A DNA stretch of 39,967 nt from a bacterium (GTDB lineage: Bacteria > Bacillota > Bacilli > Lactobacillales > Streptococcaceae): NCBI GenBank assembly GCA_905221085.1, contig CAJNBT010000011.1:1-39967 (forward strand). The letters are read 5' to 3'. Shown piece after piece: positions 15,403 to 23,320 of this stretch (positions within the stretch are counted from its first letter, which is position 1; each line of letters starts with the position of its first letter). The notes below the pieces were generated by a model. It ran no database searches, was not told where the DNA came from, and was given only the letters and a program-made list of their open reading frames with translations. The position numbers and the translations under genes are program-made.

Positions 15403-16344
15403 ATGGTTCAAGAAATTGCACAAGAAATTATTCGTTCGGCTCGGAAAAAAGGGGCGCAGGATATTTATTTTGTTCCTAAGTTAGATGCCTATGAGCTTCA
15501 TATGAGGGTAGGAGACAAGCGCTGTAAAATCGGTTGTTATGATTTTGAAAAGTTTGCGGCTGTCATCAGTCACTTTAAGTTTGTAGCAGGTATGAATGTT
15601 GGGGAAAAGCGACGTAGTCAGCTAGGTTCTTGTGATTATGCCTATGACCAGAAGATGGCGTCCCTACGTTTATCTACCGTAGGCGATTATCGAGGGCATG
15701 AGAGTTTAGTCATTCGCTTGTTGCATGATGAGGAGCAGGACTTGCATTTTTGGTTTCAGGATATTGATGAATTGGGCAAGCAGTACAGGCAACGGGGACT
15801 TTATCTTTTTGCTGGCCCGGTCGGTAGTGGCAAGACGACCCTGATGCATGAATTGGCCAAGTCTCTCTTTAAAGGACAGCAAGTTATGTCCATAGAAGAT
15901 CCTGTCGAAATCAAGCAGGATGACATGCTCCAGTTGCAGCTAAATGAAGCAATCGGACTGACCTATGAAAATCTGATTAAGCTTTCCCTACGTCATCGAC
16001 CAGATCTCTTGATTATCGGAGAAATTCGGGACAGCGAGACGGCGCGTGCAGTGGTTAGAGCTAGTTTGACAGGTGCGACAGTCTTTTCAACCATTCATGC
16101 CAAGAGTATCCGAGGTGTTTATGAGCGTCTGCTGGAGTTGGGTGTGAGTGAGGAGGAATTGGCAGTCGTTCTACAAGGAGTCTGCTATCAAAGATTAATC
16201 GGGGGAGGAGGAATCGTTGACTTTGCAAACAAAGACTATCAAGAACACCAGCCAACTAGCTGGAATGAACAGATTGACCAGCTTCTTAAAGATGGACATA
16301 TCACAAGTCTTCAGGCTGAAACGGAAAAAATTAGCTACAGCTAA
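15403..16344 (+). CDS. comGA: Competence pilus assembly ATPase ComGA (CglA)
   Basis: A 313-residue PilB/GspE-type hexameric ATPase that drives assembly of the competence pilus. The Walker A motif is GPVGSGKTT at residues 138-146. An Asp-box-like SIEDPVEIK follows near 170, then DLLIIGEIRDSETA (Walker B, near 202-215) and a His-box region with FSTIHAKS near 230. The open frame continues 20 codons upstream, but the ATG at 15403 has GAGGAGGT at the right distance. It is the first gene of the com operon and overlaps comGB by 53 bases. Confidence 0.96.
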   Translation: MVQEIAQEIIRSARKKGAQDIYFVPKLDAYELHMRVGDKRCKIGCYDFEKFAAVISHFKFVAGMNVGEKRRSQLGSCDYAYDQKMASLRLSTVGDYRGHESLVIRLLHDEEQDLHFWFQDIDELGKQYRQRGLYLFAGPVGSGKTTLMHELAKSLFKGQQVMSIEDPVEIKQDDMLQLQLNEAIGLTYENLIKLSLRHRPDLLIIGEIRDSETARAVVRASLTGATVFSTIHAKSIRGVYERLLELGVSEEELAVVLQGVCYQRLIGGGGIVDFANKDYQEHQPTSWNEQIDQLLKDGHITSLQAETEKISYS

Positions 16345-17308
16345 GCAAAAAAATATTATCACCTTGTTTAATAATCTCTTTTCCAGCGGTTTTCATCTGG
16401 TGGAGACTATCTCTTTTTTAGATAGGAGTGCCTTGTTGGACAAGCAGTGCGTGACCCAGATGCGCACGGGCTTGTCTCAGGGGAAATCATTCTCAGAAAT
16501 GATGGAAAGTTTGGGATTTTCAAGTGCCATTGTCACTCAGTTATCCCTAGCGGAAGTCCATGGGAATCTCCACCTGAGTTTGGGAAAGATAGAAGAGTAT
16601 CTAGACAATCTGGCCAAGGTCAAGAAAAAGTTAATTGAAGTAGCGACCTATCCTTTGATTTTGCTGGGTTTTCTTCTCTTAATCATGCTGGGACTACGGA
16701 ACTATCTACTACCACAACTGGATAGTAGCAATATTGCCACCCAAATCATTGGCAATCTGCCACAAATCTTTCTAGGAATGGTAGGGTTTGTTTCTTTACT
16801 TATCCTTTTAGCACTAACTTTTTATAAAAGAAGTTCTAAGATGCGCGTCTTTTCTATCCTAGCACGCCTTCCCTTTTTTGGAATTTTTGTGCAGACCTAT
16901 TTGACGGCCTATTATGCGCGTGAGTGGGGGAATATGATTTCGCAGGGAATGGAGCTGACGCAGATTTTTCAAATCATGCAGGAACAAGGTTCCCAGCTCT
17001 TTAAAGAAATCGGTCAAGATTTAGCTCAAGCCCTACAAAATGGCCGCGAATTTTCTCAGACGATAGGAACCTATCCTTTTTTTAGGAAGGAATTGAGTCT
17101 TATTATCGAGTATGGGGAAGTCAAGTCCAAGCTGGGTAGTGAGTTGGAAATCTATGCTGAAAAAACTTGGGAAGCCTTTTTTACCCGAGTCAACCGCACC
17201 ATGAATTTGGTGCAGCCACTGGTTTTTATTTTTGTGGCACTGATTATCGTGTTACTTTATGCGGCAATGCTCATGCCCATGTATCAAAATATGGAGGTAA
17301 ATTTTTAA
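16292..17308 (+). CDS. comGB: Competence pilus membrane platform protein ComGB (CglB)
   Basis: A 338-residue polytopic inner-membrane protein of the PilC/GspF family. It is the platform on which ComGA acts to push pilin subunits into the fibre. Three strong hydrophobic segments are visible: about residues 138-162, 174-197 and the C-terminal LVFIFVALIIVLLYAAMLMPMY. Two GspF-like repeats are recognisable (FNNLFSSGFHLVETI early; WGNMISQGMELTQIF in the middle). The start at 16292 (MDISQVFRLKRKK) lies inside comGA and lacks a good Shine-Dalgarno, so it probably depends on translational coupling. Earlier in-frame starts lie deeper in comGA. Confidence 0.93.
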   Translation: MDISQVFRLKRKKLATAKQKNIITLFNNLFSSGFHLVETISFLDRSALLDKQCVTQMRTGLSQGKSFSEMMESLGFSSAIVTQLSLAEVHGNLHLSLGKIEEYLDNLAKVKKKLIEVATYPLILLGFLLLIMLGLRNYLLPQLDSSNIATQIIGNLPQIFLGMVGFVSLLILLALTFYKRSSKMRVFSILARLPFFGIFVQTYLTAYYAREWGNMISQGMELTQIFQIMQEQGSQLFKEIGQDLAQALQNGREFSQTIGTYPFFRKELSLIIEYGEVKSKLGSELEIYAEKTWEAFFTRVNRTMNLVQPLVFIFVALIIVLLYAAMLMPMYQNMEVNF

Positions 17309-17309
17309 C

Positions 17310-17633
17310 ATGAAAAAAATGATGACATACTTGAAAACAGCGAAGGCAAAAGCCTTTACACTTGTGGAAATGTTGGTGGTCTTGCTCATCATCAGCGTGC
17401 TTCTCTTGCTCTTTGTACCTAATTTGACCAAGCAAAAAGAAGCAGTCAATGACAAAGGAAAAGCTGCTGTTGTTAAGGTGGTGGAAAGTCAGGCAGAACT
17501 TTATAGCTTGGATAAAAATGAAGATGCTAGCCTAAGCAAGTTACAAGCAGATGGGCGAATCACAAAAGAACAGGCTAAAGCCTATAAAGAATACCATGCT
17601 AAACAAAATACTAGTCAAACCGTTAAAGATTAA
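17310..17633 (+). CDS. comGC: Major competence pilin ComGC (CglC)
   Basis: A 107-residue prepilin, the main subunit of the transformation pilus that captures DNA outside the cell. The prepilin peptidase (CilC/PilD) site is KAKA before FTLVEMLVVLLIISVLLLL, with the conserved Glu at mature position 5 and a long hydrophobic stem. The soluble part is short and charged. The start ATG follows GGAGGTAAATTTTTAAC and comes one base after the comGB stop, so translation is tightly linked. Confidence 0.95.
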   Translation: MKKMMTYLKTAKAKAFTLVEMLVVLLIISVLLLLFVPNLTKQKEAVNDKGKAAVVKVVESQAELYSLDKNEDASLSKLQADGRITKEQAKAYKEYHAKQNTSQTVKD

Positions 17634-18030
17634 GGCCTTTACCATGCTGGAAAGTCTCTTGGTTTTGGTACTTGTGAGTATCCTTGCCTTGGGCTTGTCT
17701 GGCTCTGTCCAATCCACTTTTGCAGCGGTAGAAGAGCAGATTTTCTTTATGGAGTTTGAAGAACTCTATCGGGAAACTCAAAAACGCAGTATAGCCAGTC
17801 AGCAAAAGACAAGTTTGAGCATAGACAGACAGACCATTAGCAATGGCAGTCAAAAGTTGACAGTTCCTAAAGGAATTCAGGCACCATCCGGCCAAAGTAT
17901 TACATTTGACCGAGCTGGGGGCAATTCGTCCCTAGCTAAGGTTGAATTTCAGACCAGTAAAGGAGCGATTCGTTATCAATTATATCTAGGAAATGGAAAA
18001 ATTAAACGCATTAAGGAAACAAAAAATTAG
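17596..18030 (+). CDS. comGD: Minor competence pilin ComGD (CglD)
   Basis: A minor prepilin of up to 144 residues. The processing site is IKA before FTMLESLLVLVLVSILALG, with Glu at the fifth mature position. The body after residue 45 is polar and ends [13 protein letters not shown]. It probably sits in the tip complex with ComGE, GF and GG. The start is uncertain: the ATG at 17596 lies inside comGC and has only a weak AAAGAA upstream. No ATG, GTG or TTG closer to the processing site is convincing, so the leader could be shorter if a rare codon is used. It overlaps comGC and comGE. Confidence 0.85.
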   Translation: MLNKILVKPLKIKAFTMLESLLVLVLVSILALGLSGSVQSTFAAVEEQIFFMEFEELYRETQKRSIASQQKTSLSIDRQTISNGSQKLTVPKGIQAPSGQSITFDRAGGNSSLAKVEFQTSKGAIRYQLYLGNGKIKRIKETKN

Positions 18031-18295
18031 GGCAGTGATTTTACTGGAAGCAGTAGTCGCTTTAGCTATCTTTGCCAGCATTGCGACCCTTCTTTTGGGA
18101 CAAATTCAGAAAAATAGACAAGAAGAAGCAAGAATCTTGCAAAAGGAAGAAGTCTTGCGTGTAGCTAAGATGGCCCTGCAGACAGGTCAAAATCAGGTAA
18201 ACATAAATGGAGTTGAGATTCAGGTGTTTTCTAGTGAAAAGGGATTGGAGGTCTACCATGGTTCAGAACAGTTGTTGGCTATCAAAGAGCCATAA
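17993..18295 (+). CDS. comGE: Minor competence pilin ComGE (CglE)
   Basis: A 100-residue protein with a short positive leader ([13 protein letters not shown]) followed by [22 protein letters not shown], a type IV pilin-like stem that keeps the Glu at the usual place. The remainder is a short soluble domain rich in Gln and Glu. The start ATG follows TCTAGGAA and lies 38 bases inside comGD. Position and size match ComGE of the streptococcal pilus operon. Confidence 0.87.
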   Translation: MEKLNALRKQKIRAVILLEAVVALAIFASIATLLLGQIQKNRQEEARILQKEEVLRVAKMALQTGQNQVNINGVEIQVFSSEKGLEVYHGSEQLLAIKEP

Positions 18296-18719
18296 GGTCA
18301 AGGCTTTTACCTTGTTGGAATCCCTGATTGCTCTTATTGTCATCAGTGGAAGTTTACTCCTCTTTCAAGCCATGAGTCAGCTCCTCATTTCAGAAGTTCG
18401 CTACCAGCAACAAAGCGAGCAAAAAGAGTGGCTCTTATTTGTGGACCAGTTGGAGGCAGAATTAGATCGTTCGCAGTTCGAAAAAGTGGAGGGCAATCGC
18501 CTCTATATGAAGCAGGATGGCAAGGAAATTGCGATAGGTAAGTCAAAATCAGATGATTTTCGGAAAACCGATGCAAGTGGACGAGGTTATCAGCCTATGG
18601 TTTATGGACTCAAATCAGCTCAAATTACAGAGGACAATCAGTTGGTGCGTTTTCGTTTCCAGTTCCAAAAAGGCTTAGAAAAGGAGTTCATCTATCGTGT
18701 GGAAAAAGAAAAAAGTTAA
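18258..18719 (+). CDS. comGF: Minor competence pilin ComGF (CglF)
   Basis: A 153-residue minor pilin. The leader [16 protein letters not shown] ends before [20 protein letters not shown], a classic prepilin site with Glu at mature +5. The soluble part contains [22 protein letters not shown] helix and YRVEKEKS at the end. The open frame extends 17 codons upstream, but the ATG at 18258 has GGAGG at the right distance. It overlaps comGE by 38 bases and comGG by 23. Confidence 0.9.
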   Translation: MVQNSCWLSKSHKVKAFTLLESLIALIVISGSLLLFQAMSQLLISEVRYQQQSEQKEWLLFVDQLEAELDRSQFEKVEGNRLYMKQDGKEIAIGKSKSDDFRKTDASGRGYQPMVYGLKSAQITEDNQLVRFRFQFQKGLEKEFIYRVEKEKS

Positions 18720-19110
18720 GGCGGGTGTTCTCCTCTATGCAGTCACCATAGCAGCCATCTTTAGTCTTTTGTTACAATTTTACTTGAACCGACAAGTCGC
18801 CCACTATCAAGACTATGCTTTAAATAAAGAAAAGTTGGTTGCTTTTGCCATGGCCAAGCGAACCAAGGATAAAGCCGAGCAAGAAAGTGGGGAACAGGCC
18901 TTTAATCTGGGGCAGGTGAGCTATCAAAATAAGAAAACAAGCTTGGTGACAAGGGTTCGTACGCCTAAGAGTCAATATGAGTTCCTATTTCCCTCAGTCA
19001 AAATCAAAGAAGAGAAAACAGATAAAAAGGAAGAGGTAGTGACTGATTCAAGTAATCAAGCAGAGAAGAAAAAATCAGAAGAGGAGCTTGAAAAGAAAGA
19101 GAATTCCTAG
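18697..19110 (+). CDS. comGG: Competence pilus protein ComGG (CglG)
   Basis: A 137-residue last member of the com operon. After a short basic leader (WKKKKVKA) comes [21 protein letters not shown], a membrane stem without the usual Glu, as is typical of ComGG/GspK-like tip proteins. The C-terminal 40 residues are extremely charged (runs of Lys and Glu). The start is GTG at 18697, supported by AGGAG 10 bases upstream, inside comGF. No clear terminator follows, so some transcripts may run into the methyltransferase genes. Confidence 0.87.
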   Translation: MWKKKKVKAGVLLYAVTIAAIFSLLLQFYLNRQVAHYQDYALNKEKLVAFAMAKRTKDKAEQESGEQAFNLGQVSYQNKKTSLVTRVRTPKSQYEFLFPSVKIKEEKTDKKEEVVTDSSNQAEKKKSEEELEKKENS

Positions 19111-19127
19111 CCAATCAAGCTACTTTG

Positions 19128-19136
19128 TGCTAAACT
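19128..19136 (+). promoter_or_regulatory. Extended -10 placed for a leaderless methyltransferase mRNA
   Basis: TGC-TAAACT, then six bases (AAAGAT), then ATG at 19143. No Shine-Dalgarno is present. The -35 region is poor. Same geometry as at 9523, 19791, 36625 and 36712. Confidence 0.5.
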
Positions 19137-19142
19137 AAAGAT

Positions 19143-19730
19143 ATGAAACATGATTTTAACCACAAAGCAGAAACTTTTGATTCCCCTAAAAATATCTTCC
19201 TTGCAAGCTTGGTTTATCAAGCAGTCGAGAAACAGATTGATCTTCTATCAGACAAAGAAATTTTGGATTTCGGTGGAGGGACAGGTCTGTTAACCTTGCC
19301 CCTAGCCAAACAAGCCAAGTCCGTAACATTGGTGGATATTTCGGAGAAAATGCTGGAACAAGCTCGTTTGAAAGCGGAGCAGCAAGACATCAAGAATATC
19401 CAATTTTTGGAGCAAGATTTACTGGAAAATCCCTTGGAGCAAGAGTTTGATCTCATTGTTGTTTGTCGGGTTCTTCACCATATGCCTGATTTGGATGCAG
19501 CTCTCTCTCTGTTTCATCAACATTTGAGGGAAGATGGACAACTCCTACTTGCTGATTTTACCAAGACAGAAGCTAACCATCACGGATTTGAATTGGCTGA
19601 ACTGGAAAACAAGCTAATTCAGCACGGTTTTTCATCTGTGCATAGTCAGATCCTCTATAGCGCTGAAGATCTGTTTCAAGGAAATTACTCAGAACTCTTT
19701 TTAACAGTAGCCCAAAAATCACTCGCCTAG
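19143..19730 (+). CDS. Class I SAM-dependent methyltransferase
   Basis: A 195-residue cytosolic methyltransferase. Motif I is ILDFGGGTGLL (residues 40-50), followed by VTLVDISEKMLEQA, which binds the SAM ribose, and by DLIVVCRVLHHMPD (motif IV region) and LLLADFTK. The overall layout is that of small methyltransferases acting on metabolites or cofactors (UbiE-like). The substrate is unknown. It follows comGG by 32 bases and is followed by its own terminator. There is no ribosome-binding site before the ATG. Confidence 0.88.
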   Translation: MKHDFNHKAETFDSPKNIFLASLVYQAVEKQIDLLSDKEILDFGGGTGLLTLPLAKQAKSVTLVDISEKMLEQARLKAEQQDIKNIQFLEQDLLENPLEQEFDLIVVCRVLHHMPDLDAALSLFHQHLREDGQLLLADFTKTEANHHGFELAELENKLIQHGFSSVHSQILYSAEDLFQGNYSELFLTVAQKSLA

Positions 19731-19747
19731 TCAGGGAGTGATTTTTC
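19714..19747 (+). terminator. Terminator after the first methyltransferase
   Basis: AAAAATCACTC pairs perfectly with GAGTGATTTTT (11 bp). The stop codon of the methyltransferase lies within the loop. Confidence 0.85.
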
Positions 19748-19775
19748 TATAAGGATGGAAAAAAAGAGGGAAATT

Positions 19776-19784
19776 TGATAAGAT
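19776..19784 (+). promoter_or_regulatory. Extended -10 placed for a leaderless methyltransferase mRNA
   Basis: TGA-TAAGAT, then AGGAAT, then ATG at 19791. A partial -35 (TGGAAA, 17-base spacer) is present. The AGGA that precedes the ATG is only two bases away, too close to work as a normal Shine-Dalgarno. Confidence 0.55.
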
Positions 19785-19790
19785 AGGAAT

Positions 19791-20738
19791 ATGGATTTTG
19801 AAAAAATTGAACAAGCTTATACCTATTTACTAGAGAATGTCCAAGTCATCCAAAGTGATTTGGCAACCAATTTTTATGACGCTTTGGTGGAGCAAAACAG
19901 CATCTATCTAGATGGTGAGACTGAGTTAGAGAAGGTCAAGGAGAATAATCAAGCCCTTAAGCGTTTAGCGCTACGCAAAGAAGAATGGCTCAAGACCTAC
20001 CAGTTTCTCTTGATGAAGGCTGGGCAAACAGAACCCTTGCAGGCCAATCACCAGTTTACACCAGATGCTATTGCTTTACTTTTGGTGTTTATTGTGGAGG
20101 AATTGTTTAAAGAGGAGGAAATCACTATCCTCGAAATGGGTTCTGGCATGGGGATTCTGGGCGCTACTTTCTTAACCTCTCTTGCTAAGAAAGTGGATTA
20201 CTTGGGAGTGGAAGTAGATGATTTGCTGATTGATTTGGCAGCTAGTATGGCAGATGTAATTGGTTTGCAGGCTGGCTTTGTCCAAGGAGATGCCGTTCGT
20301 CCACAAATGCTCAAAGAAAGTGATGTGGTCATCAGTGACTTGCCTGTTGGCTATTATCCTGATGACGCCGTTGCATCGCGCCATCAAGTTGCCTCTAGTC
20401 AAGAACATACCTACGCCCATCACTTGCTCATGGAACAAGGGCTTAAGTACCTCAAGTCAGATGGATACGCTATTTTTCTCGCTCCGAGTGATTTGTTGAC
20501 CAGCCCTCAAAGTGATTTGTTGAAAGGCTGGTTGAAAGAGGATGCCCAACTTGCAGCCATGATTACACTACCAGAAAATCTCTTTAGTCAAGATAGCAAT
20601 TCTAAGGCTATTTTTGTTCTACAAAAGAAAGGATTAAAAGCTGTAGAACCTTTCGTGTATCCACTAAATAATCTACGTGACTCTCAGGAATTGGTAGACT
20701 TTAAAGAAAAGTTTCAAAATTGGAGTCAATATTCATGA
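19791..20738 (+). CDS. YtxK-like class I methyltransferase (N6-MTase fold)
   Basis: A 315-residue protein. Residues 1-90 are helical. A SAM-binding motif I, LEMGSGMGILG, is at 114-124, and a motif-IV-like VISDLPVGYYP is at 180-190. DNA adenine methylases have NPPF/Y here; the SDLPVGYY variant is that of YtxK-type proteins, which in Bacillus also lie next to ackA. No target-recognition domain is visible, so a restriction-modification role is unlikely. It is preceded by a terminator and its own extended -10, and ackA follows 55 bases after its stop. Substrate unknown. Confidence 0.85.
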   Translation: MDFEKIEQAYTYLLENVQVIQSDLATNFYDALVEQNSIYLDGETELEKVKENNQALKRLALRKEEWLKTYQFLLMKAGQTEPLQANHQFTPDAIALLLVFIVEELFKEEEITILEMGSGMGILGATFLTSLAKKVDYLGVEVDDLLIDLAASMADVIGLQAGFVQGDAVRPQMLKESDVVISDLPVGYYPDDAVASRHQVASSQEHTYAHHLLMEQGLKYLKSDGYAIFLAPSDLLTSPQSDLLKGWLKEDAQLAAMITLPENLFSQDSNSKAIFVLQKKGLKAVEPFVYPLNNLRDSQELVDFKEKFQNWSQYS

Positions 20739-20754
20739 AATTTGAATTGAGATT

Positions 20755-20763
20755 TGATATAAT
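20755..20763 (+). promoter_or_regulatory. Extended -10 promoter of ackA
   Basis: TGA-TATAAT (20758-20763), 30 bases before the ackA ATG. Confidence 0.65.
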
Positions 20764-20765
20764 AG

Positions 20766-20780
20766 ATGAAAACGCTTAAA
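20766..20780 (+). promoter_or_regulatory. Candidate CcpA (cre) site over the ackA start
   Basis: ATGAAAACGCTTAAA fits the cre consensus WTGNAANCGNWNNCW at all but the C near the end. It covers the expected transcription start, a position that usually means repression by CcpA. Confidence 0.5.
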
Positions 20781-20793
20781 AAGGGGAAGCTTT

Positions 20794-21984
20794 ATGTCTA
20801 AAACAATTGCAATTAATGCTGGAAGTTCAAGTTTAAAATGGCAACTTTATCAAATGCCAGAGGAAAAAGTTCTTGCTAAAGGTTTAATTGAACGGATTGG
20901 TTTGAAAGATTCTATTTCAACAGTTAAATTTGATGGTCGTGCTGAAAAAGAAATTACAGATATTGAAAATCACACTGTTGCTGTTAAAATTTTGCTTGAT
21001 GATTTGATTCGTTTTGATATTATCAAATCTTATGATGAAATTACAGGAGTTGGGCACCGCGTTGTTGCTGGTGGTGAAGTCTTTACGGATTCTGTAGTGG
21101 TAGAAGGTGATGTATTGGCACAAATTGAAGAATTGGGTCTACTTGCGCCATTGCATACTCCAGCTAATGTAGCTGGAATTCGTGCCTTCAAAGAATTATT
21201 GCCAAACGTAACTAGTGTTGCTGTTTTTGATACATCTTTCCACTCAACTATGCCTGAGAAAGCATTCCGCTATCCACTACCAACTAAATATTATACTGAA
21301 AATAAAGTTCGTAAATATGGTGCTCACGGAACTAGCCACCAATTTGTAGCTCAAGAAGCAGCAAAACTTTTGGGGCGTCCAATAGAAGAATTAAAATTAA
21401 TCACATGTCATATCGGTAATGGTGGTTCTATTACTGCGGTTAAGGGTGGAAAATCTGTTGATACATCTATGGGATTCACACCACTTGCAGGTGTGATGAT
21501 GGGAACAAGAACTGGTGATATTGATCCAGCTATTATTCCTTATCTTATGGAACATACAAATGATTTTAATACACCAGAAGATATGGTCAATGTTTTGAAC
21601 CGTGAGTCAGGTTTACAAGGTATTTTTGGTAAATCTAGTGATATGCGTGATGTAGAAGCTGGCGTTGAAGCTGGTGACAAAGATGCAATTCTAGCTCACG
21701 AAATGTATGTTGATCGCATTCAAAAACATATTGGTCAATACTTTGCAGTTCTTAATGGTGCAGATGCTATTATCTTTACTGCAGGAGTTGGTGAAAACTC
21801 TGCAGTAATACGTAAAGATATCATCGAGGGACTCTCATGGTTTGGCTGTGATGTAGATCCAGAGAAAAATGTCTTTGGTGTGACTGGAGATATCTCTACC
21901 TCTGCAGCTAAGGTCCGTGTACTTGTTATTCCGACTGATGAAGAACTTGTGATTGCACGTGATGTTGAACGCTTGAAAAAATAA
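20794..21984 (+). CDS. ackA: Acetate kinase
   Basis: A 396-residue ASKHA-fold kinase that makes ATP and acetate from acetyl phosphate. In pneumococci it uses acetyl phosphate from pyruvate oxidase and phosphotransacetylase. Signatures visible: [13 protein letters not shown] at the start (acetate kinase signature 1), [25 protein letters not shown] near 202-226 (signature 2 and phosphate-binding region), and [14 protein letters not shown] near 327-340. Length is standard. Start ATG after AAAAGGGGAAGC. Monocistronic with its own promoter and terminator. Confidence 0.97.
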   Translation: MSKTIAINAGSSSLKWQLYQMPEEKVLAKGLIERIGLKDSISTVKFDGRAEKEITDIENHTVAVKILLDDLIRFDIIKSYDEITGVGHRVVAGGEVFTDSVVVEGDVLAQIEELGLLAPLHTPANVAGIRAFKELLPNVTSVAVFDTSFHSTMPEKAFRYPLPTKYYTENKVRKYGAHGTSHQFVAQEAAKLLGRPIEELKLITCHIGNGGSITAVKGGKSVDTSMGFTPLAGVMMGTRTGDIDPAIIPYLMEHTNDFNTPEDMVNVLNRESGLQGIFGKSSDMRDVEAGVEAGDKDAILAHEMYVDRIQKHIGQYFAVLNGADAIIFTAGVGENSAVIRKDIIEGLSWFGCDVDPEKNVFGVTGDISTSAAKVRVLVIPTDEELVIARDVERLKK

Positions 21985-22010
21985 GCAAAACTATAAAACA
22001 TATTTAGTAC

Positions 22011-22046
22011 AAGAAGTTGGGAAAGAGATTTTCCAGCTTCTTTTTC
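22011..22046 (+). terminator. Terminator of ackA
   Basis: AGAAGTTGGGAAA pairs with TTTTCCAGCTTCT around a short loop and is followed by TTTTT. Confidence 0.85.
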
Positions 22047-22075
22047 TGCTGAAATTGTCCAAAACCTTGCTATGA

Positions 22076-22103
22076 TTGGCTTTTTTGAAAAATATGGTAT
22101 AAT
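22076..22103 (+). promoter_or_regulatory. Promoter of rnpA-yidC-khpB
   Basis: TTGGCT (22076-22081), 16-base spacer, TGG-TATAAT (-10 at 22098-22103). Confidence 0.65.
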
Positions 22104-22132
22104 AGTAGTAATTTAATAGATGGAGTTGAGTT

Positions 22133-22504
22133 TTGAAGAAAAGCTTTCGTGTAAAAAGAGAGAAAGATTTTAAGGCGATTTTCAAGGAGGGGACAAGTTT
22201 TGCTAATCGCAAATTTGTTGTCTACCAACTAGAAAACCAGAAAAACCATTTTCGAGTAGGTCTATCAGTTAGCAAAAAACTGGGGAATGCGGTCACTAGA
22301 AATCAAATCAAGCGACGAATCCGACATATTATCCAGAATGTAAAAGGGAGTCTGGAAGAAAACGTCGATTTTGTTGTCATTGCTCGAAAAGGGGTTGAAA
22401 CCTTGGGATACGCAGAGATGGAGAAAAATCTACTCCACGTATTAAAATTATCAAAGATTTACCAGGAAGGAAATGGGAGTGAAAAAGAAACTACAGTTGA
22501 CTAG
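22133..22504 (+). CDS. rnpA: Ribonuclease P protein component
   Basis: A 123-residue basic protein that binds the RNase P RNA and helps it trim tRNA 5' leaders. The RNR motif is in [15 protein letters not shown] near residues 50-65, and the N-terminal [19 protein letters not shown] is typical. The start is TTG at 22133, preceded by GATGGAG; no suitable ATG exists. It overlaps yidC by about 26 bases, the usual rnpA-yidC pairing. rpmH is not adjacent here. Confidence 0.95.
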   Translation: MKKSFRVKREKDFKAIFKEGTSFANRKFVVYQLENQKNHFRVGLSVSKKLGNAVTRNQIKRRIRHIIQNVKGSLEENVDFVVIARKGVETLGYAEMEKNLLHVLKLSKIYQEGNGSEKETTVD

Positions 22505-23303
22505 TTTGCTAGGACTGTCTCTATTAATCATGACAGCTTGTGCGACTAATGGGACAACTAGCGATATTACAGCCAATTCGGCTGATTTTTGGAGTAAATT
22601 TGTTTACTTCTTTGCAGAAATTATTCGCTTTTTATCGTTTGATATCAGTATCGGAGTGGGGATTATTCTCTTTACGGTCTTGATTCGTACACTGCTCTTG
22701 CCTGTCTTTCAGGTGCAAATGGTGGCTTCCAGAAAAATGCAGGAAGCTCAACCACGTATTAAGGCGCTTAGAGAACAATATCCAGGTCGAGATATGGAAA
22801 GCAGAACCAAGCTAGAGCAAGAAATGCGTAAAGTCTTTAAAGAAATGGGTGTCAGACAGTCAGATTCTCTTTGGCCTATTTTAATTCAGATGCCGGTTAT
22901 TTTGGCCTTGTTCCAAGCTCTATCAAGAGTTGACTTTTTAAAGACAGGTCATTTCTTATGGATTAACCTTGGGGATGTGGATACAACCCTTGTTCTTCCG
23001 ATTTTAGCAGCAGTATTTACTTTTTTAAGTACTTGGTTGTCCAACAAAGCCTTGTCTGAGCGTAATGGTGCTACGACTGCGATGATGTATGGGATTCCAG
23101 TCTTGATTTTTATCTTTGGTGTTTATGCTCCGAGCGGAGTAGCGCTCTACTGGGCAGTGTCCAATGCTTATCAAGTCTTGCAAACTTATTTCTTGAACAA
23201 TCCATTCAAGATTATCGCAGAGCGTAAGGCTGTAGTACAGGCACAGAAAGATTTGGAAAATAGAAAAAGAAAAGCCAAGAAAAAGGCTCAGAAAACGAAA
23301 TAA
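22479..23303 (+). CDS. yidC: Membrane protein insertase YidC (YidC1/SpoIIIJ type)
   Basis: A 274-residue lipoprotein insertase that helps membrane proteins fold with or without SecYEG. The signal peptide ends in the lipobox LIMTAC. Five membrane segments follow, including [18 protein letters not shown] with the conserved groove Arg, [17 protein letters not shown] and the last [18 protein letters not shown]. The C-terminal tail is strongly basic, as in ribosome-contacting YidC proteins. GTG at 22479 is preferred over ATG at 22473 because AGGAAGG is 8 bases from the GTG and only 2 from the ATG. Operon with rnpA and khpB. Confidence 0.95.
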   Translation: MKKKLQLTSLLGLSLLIMTACATNGTTSDITANSADFWSKFVYFFAEIIRFLSFDISIGVGIILFTVLIRTLLLPVFQVQMVASRKMQEAQPRIKALREQYPGRDMESRTKLEQEMRKVFKEMGVRQSDSLWPILIQMPVILALFQALSRVDFLKTGHFLWINLGDVDTTLVLPILAAVFTFLSTWLSNKALSERNGATTAMMYGIPVLIFIFGVYAPSGVALYWAVSNAYQVLQTYFLNNPFKIIAERKAVVQAQKDLENRKRKAKKKAQKTK

Positions 23304-23320
23304 TAAGGAGGGATCTGGTA

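Noticed and set aside
19791..20738. A type I restriction-modification methylase
   Set aside because: There is no specificity or restriction subunit nearby, no target-recognition domain, and the motif IV sequence is SDLPVGYY rather than NPPY.
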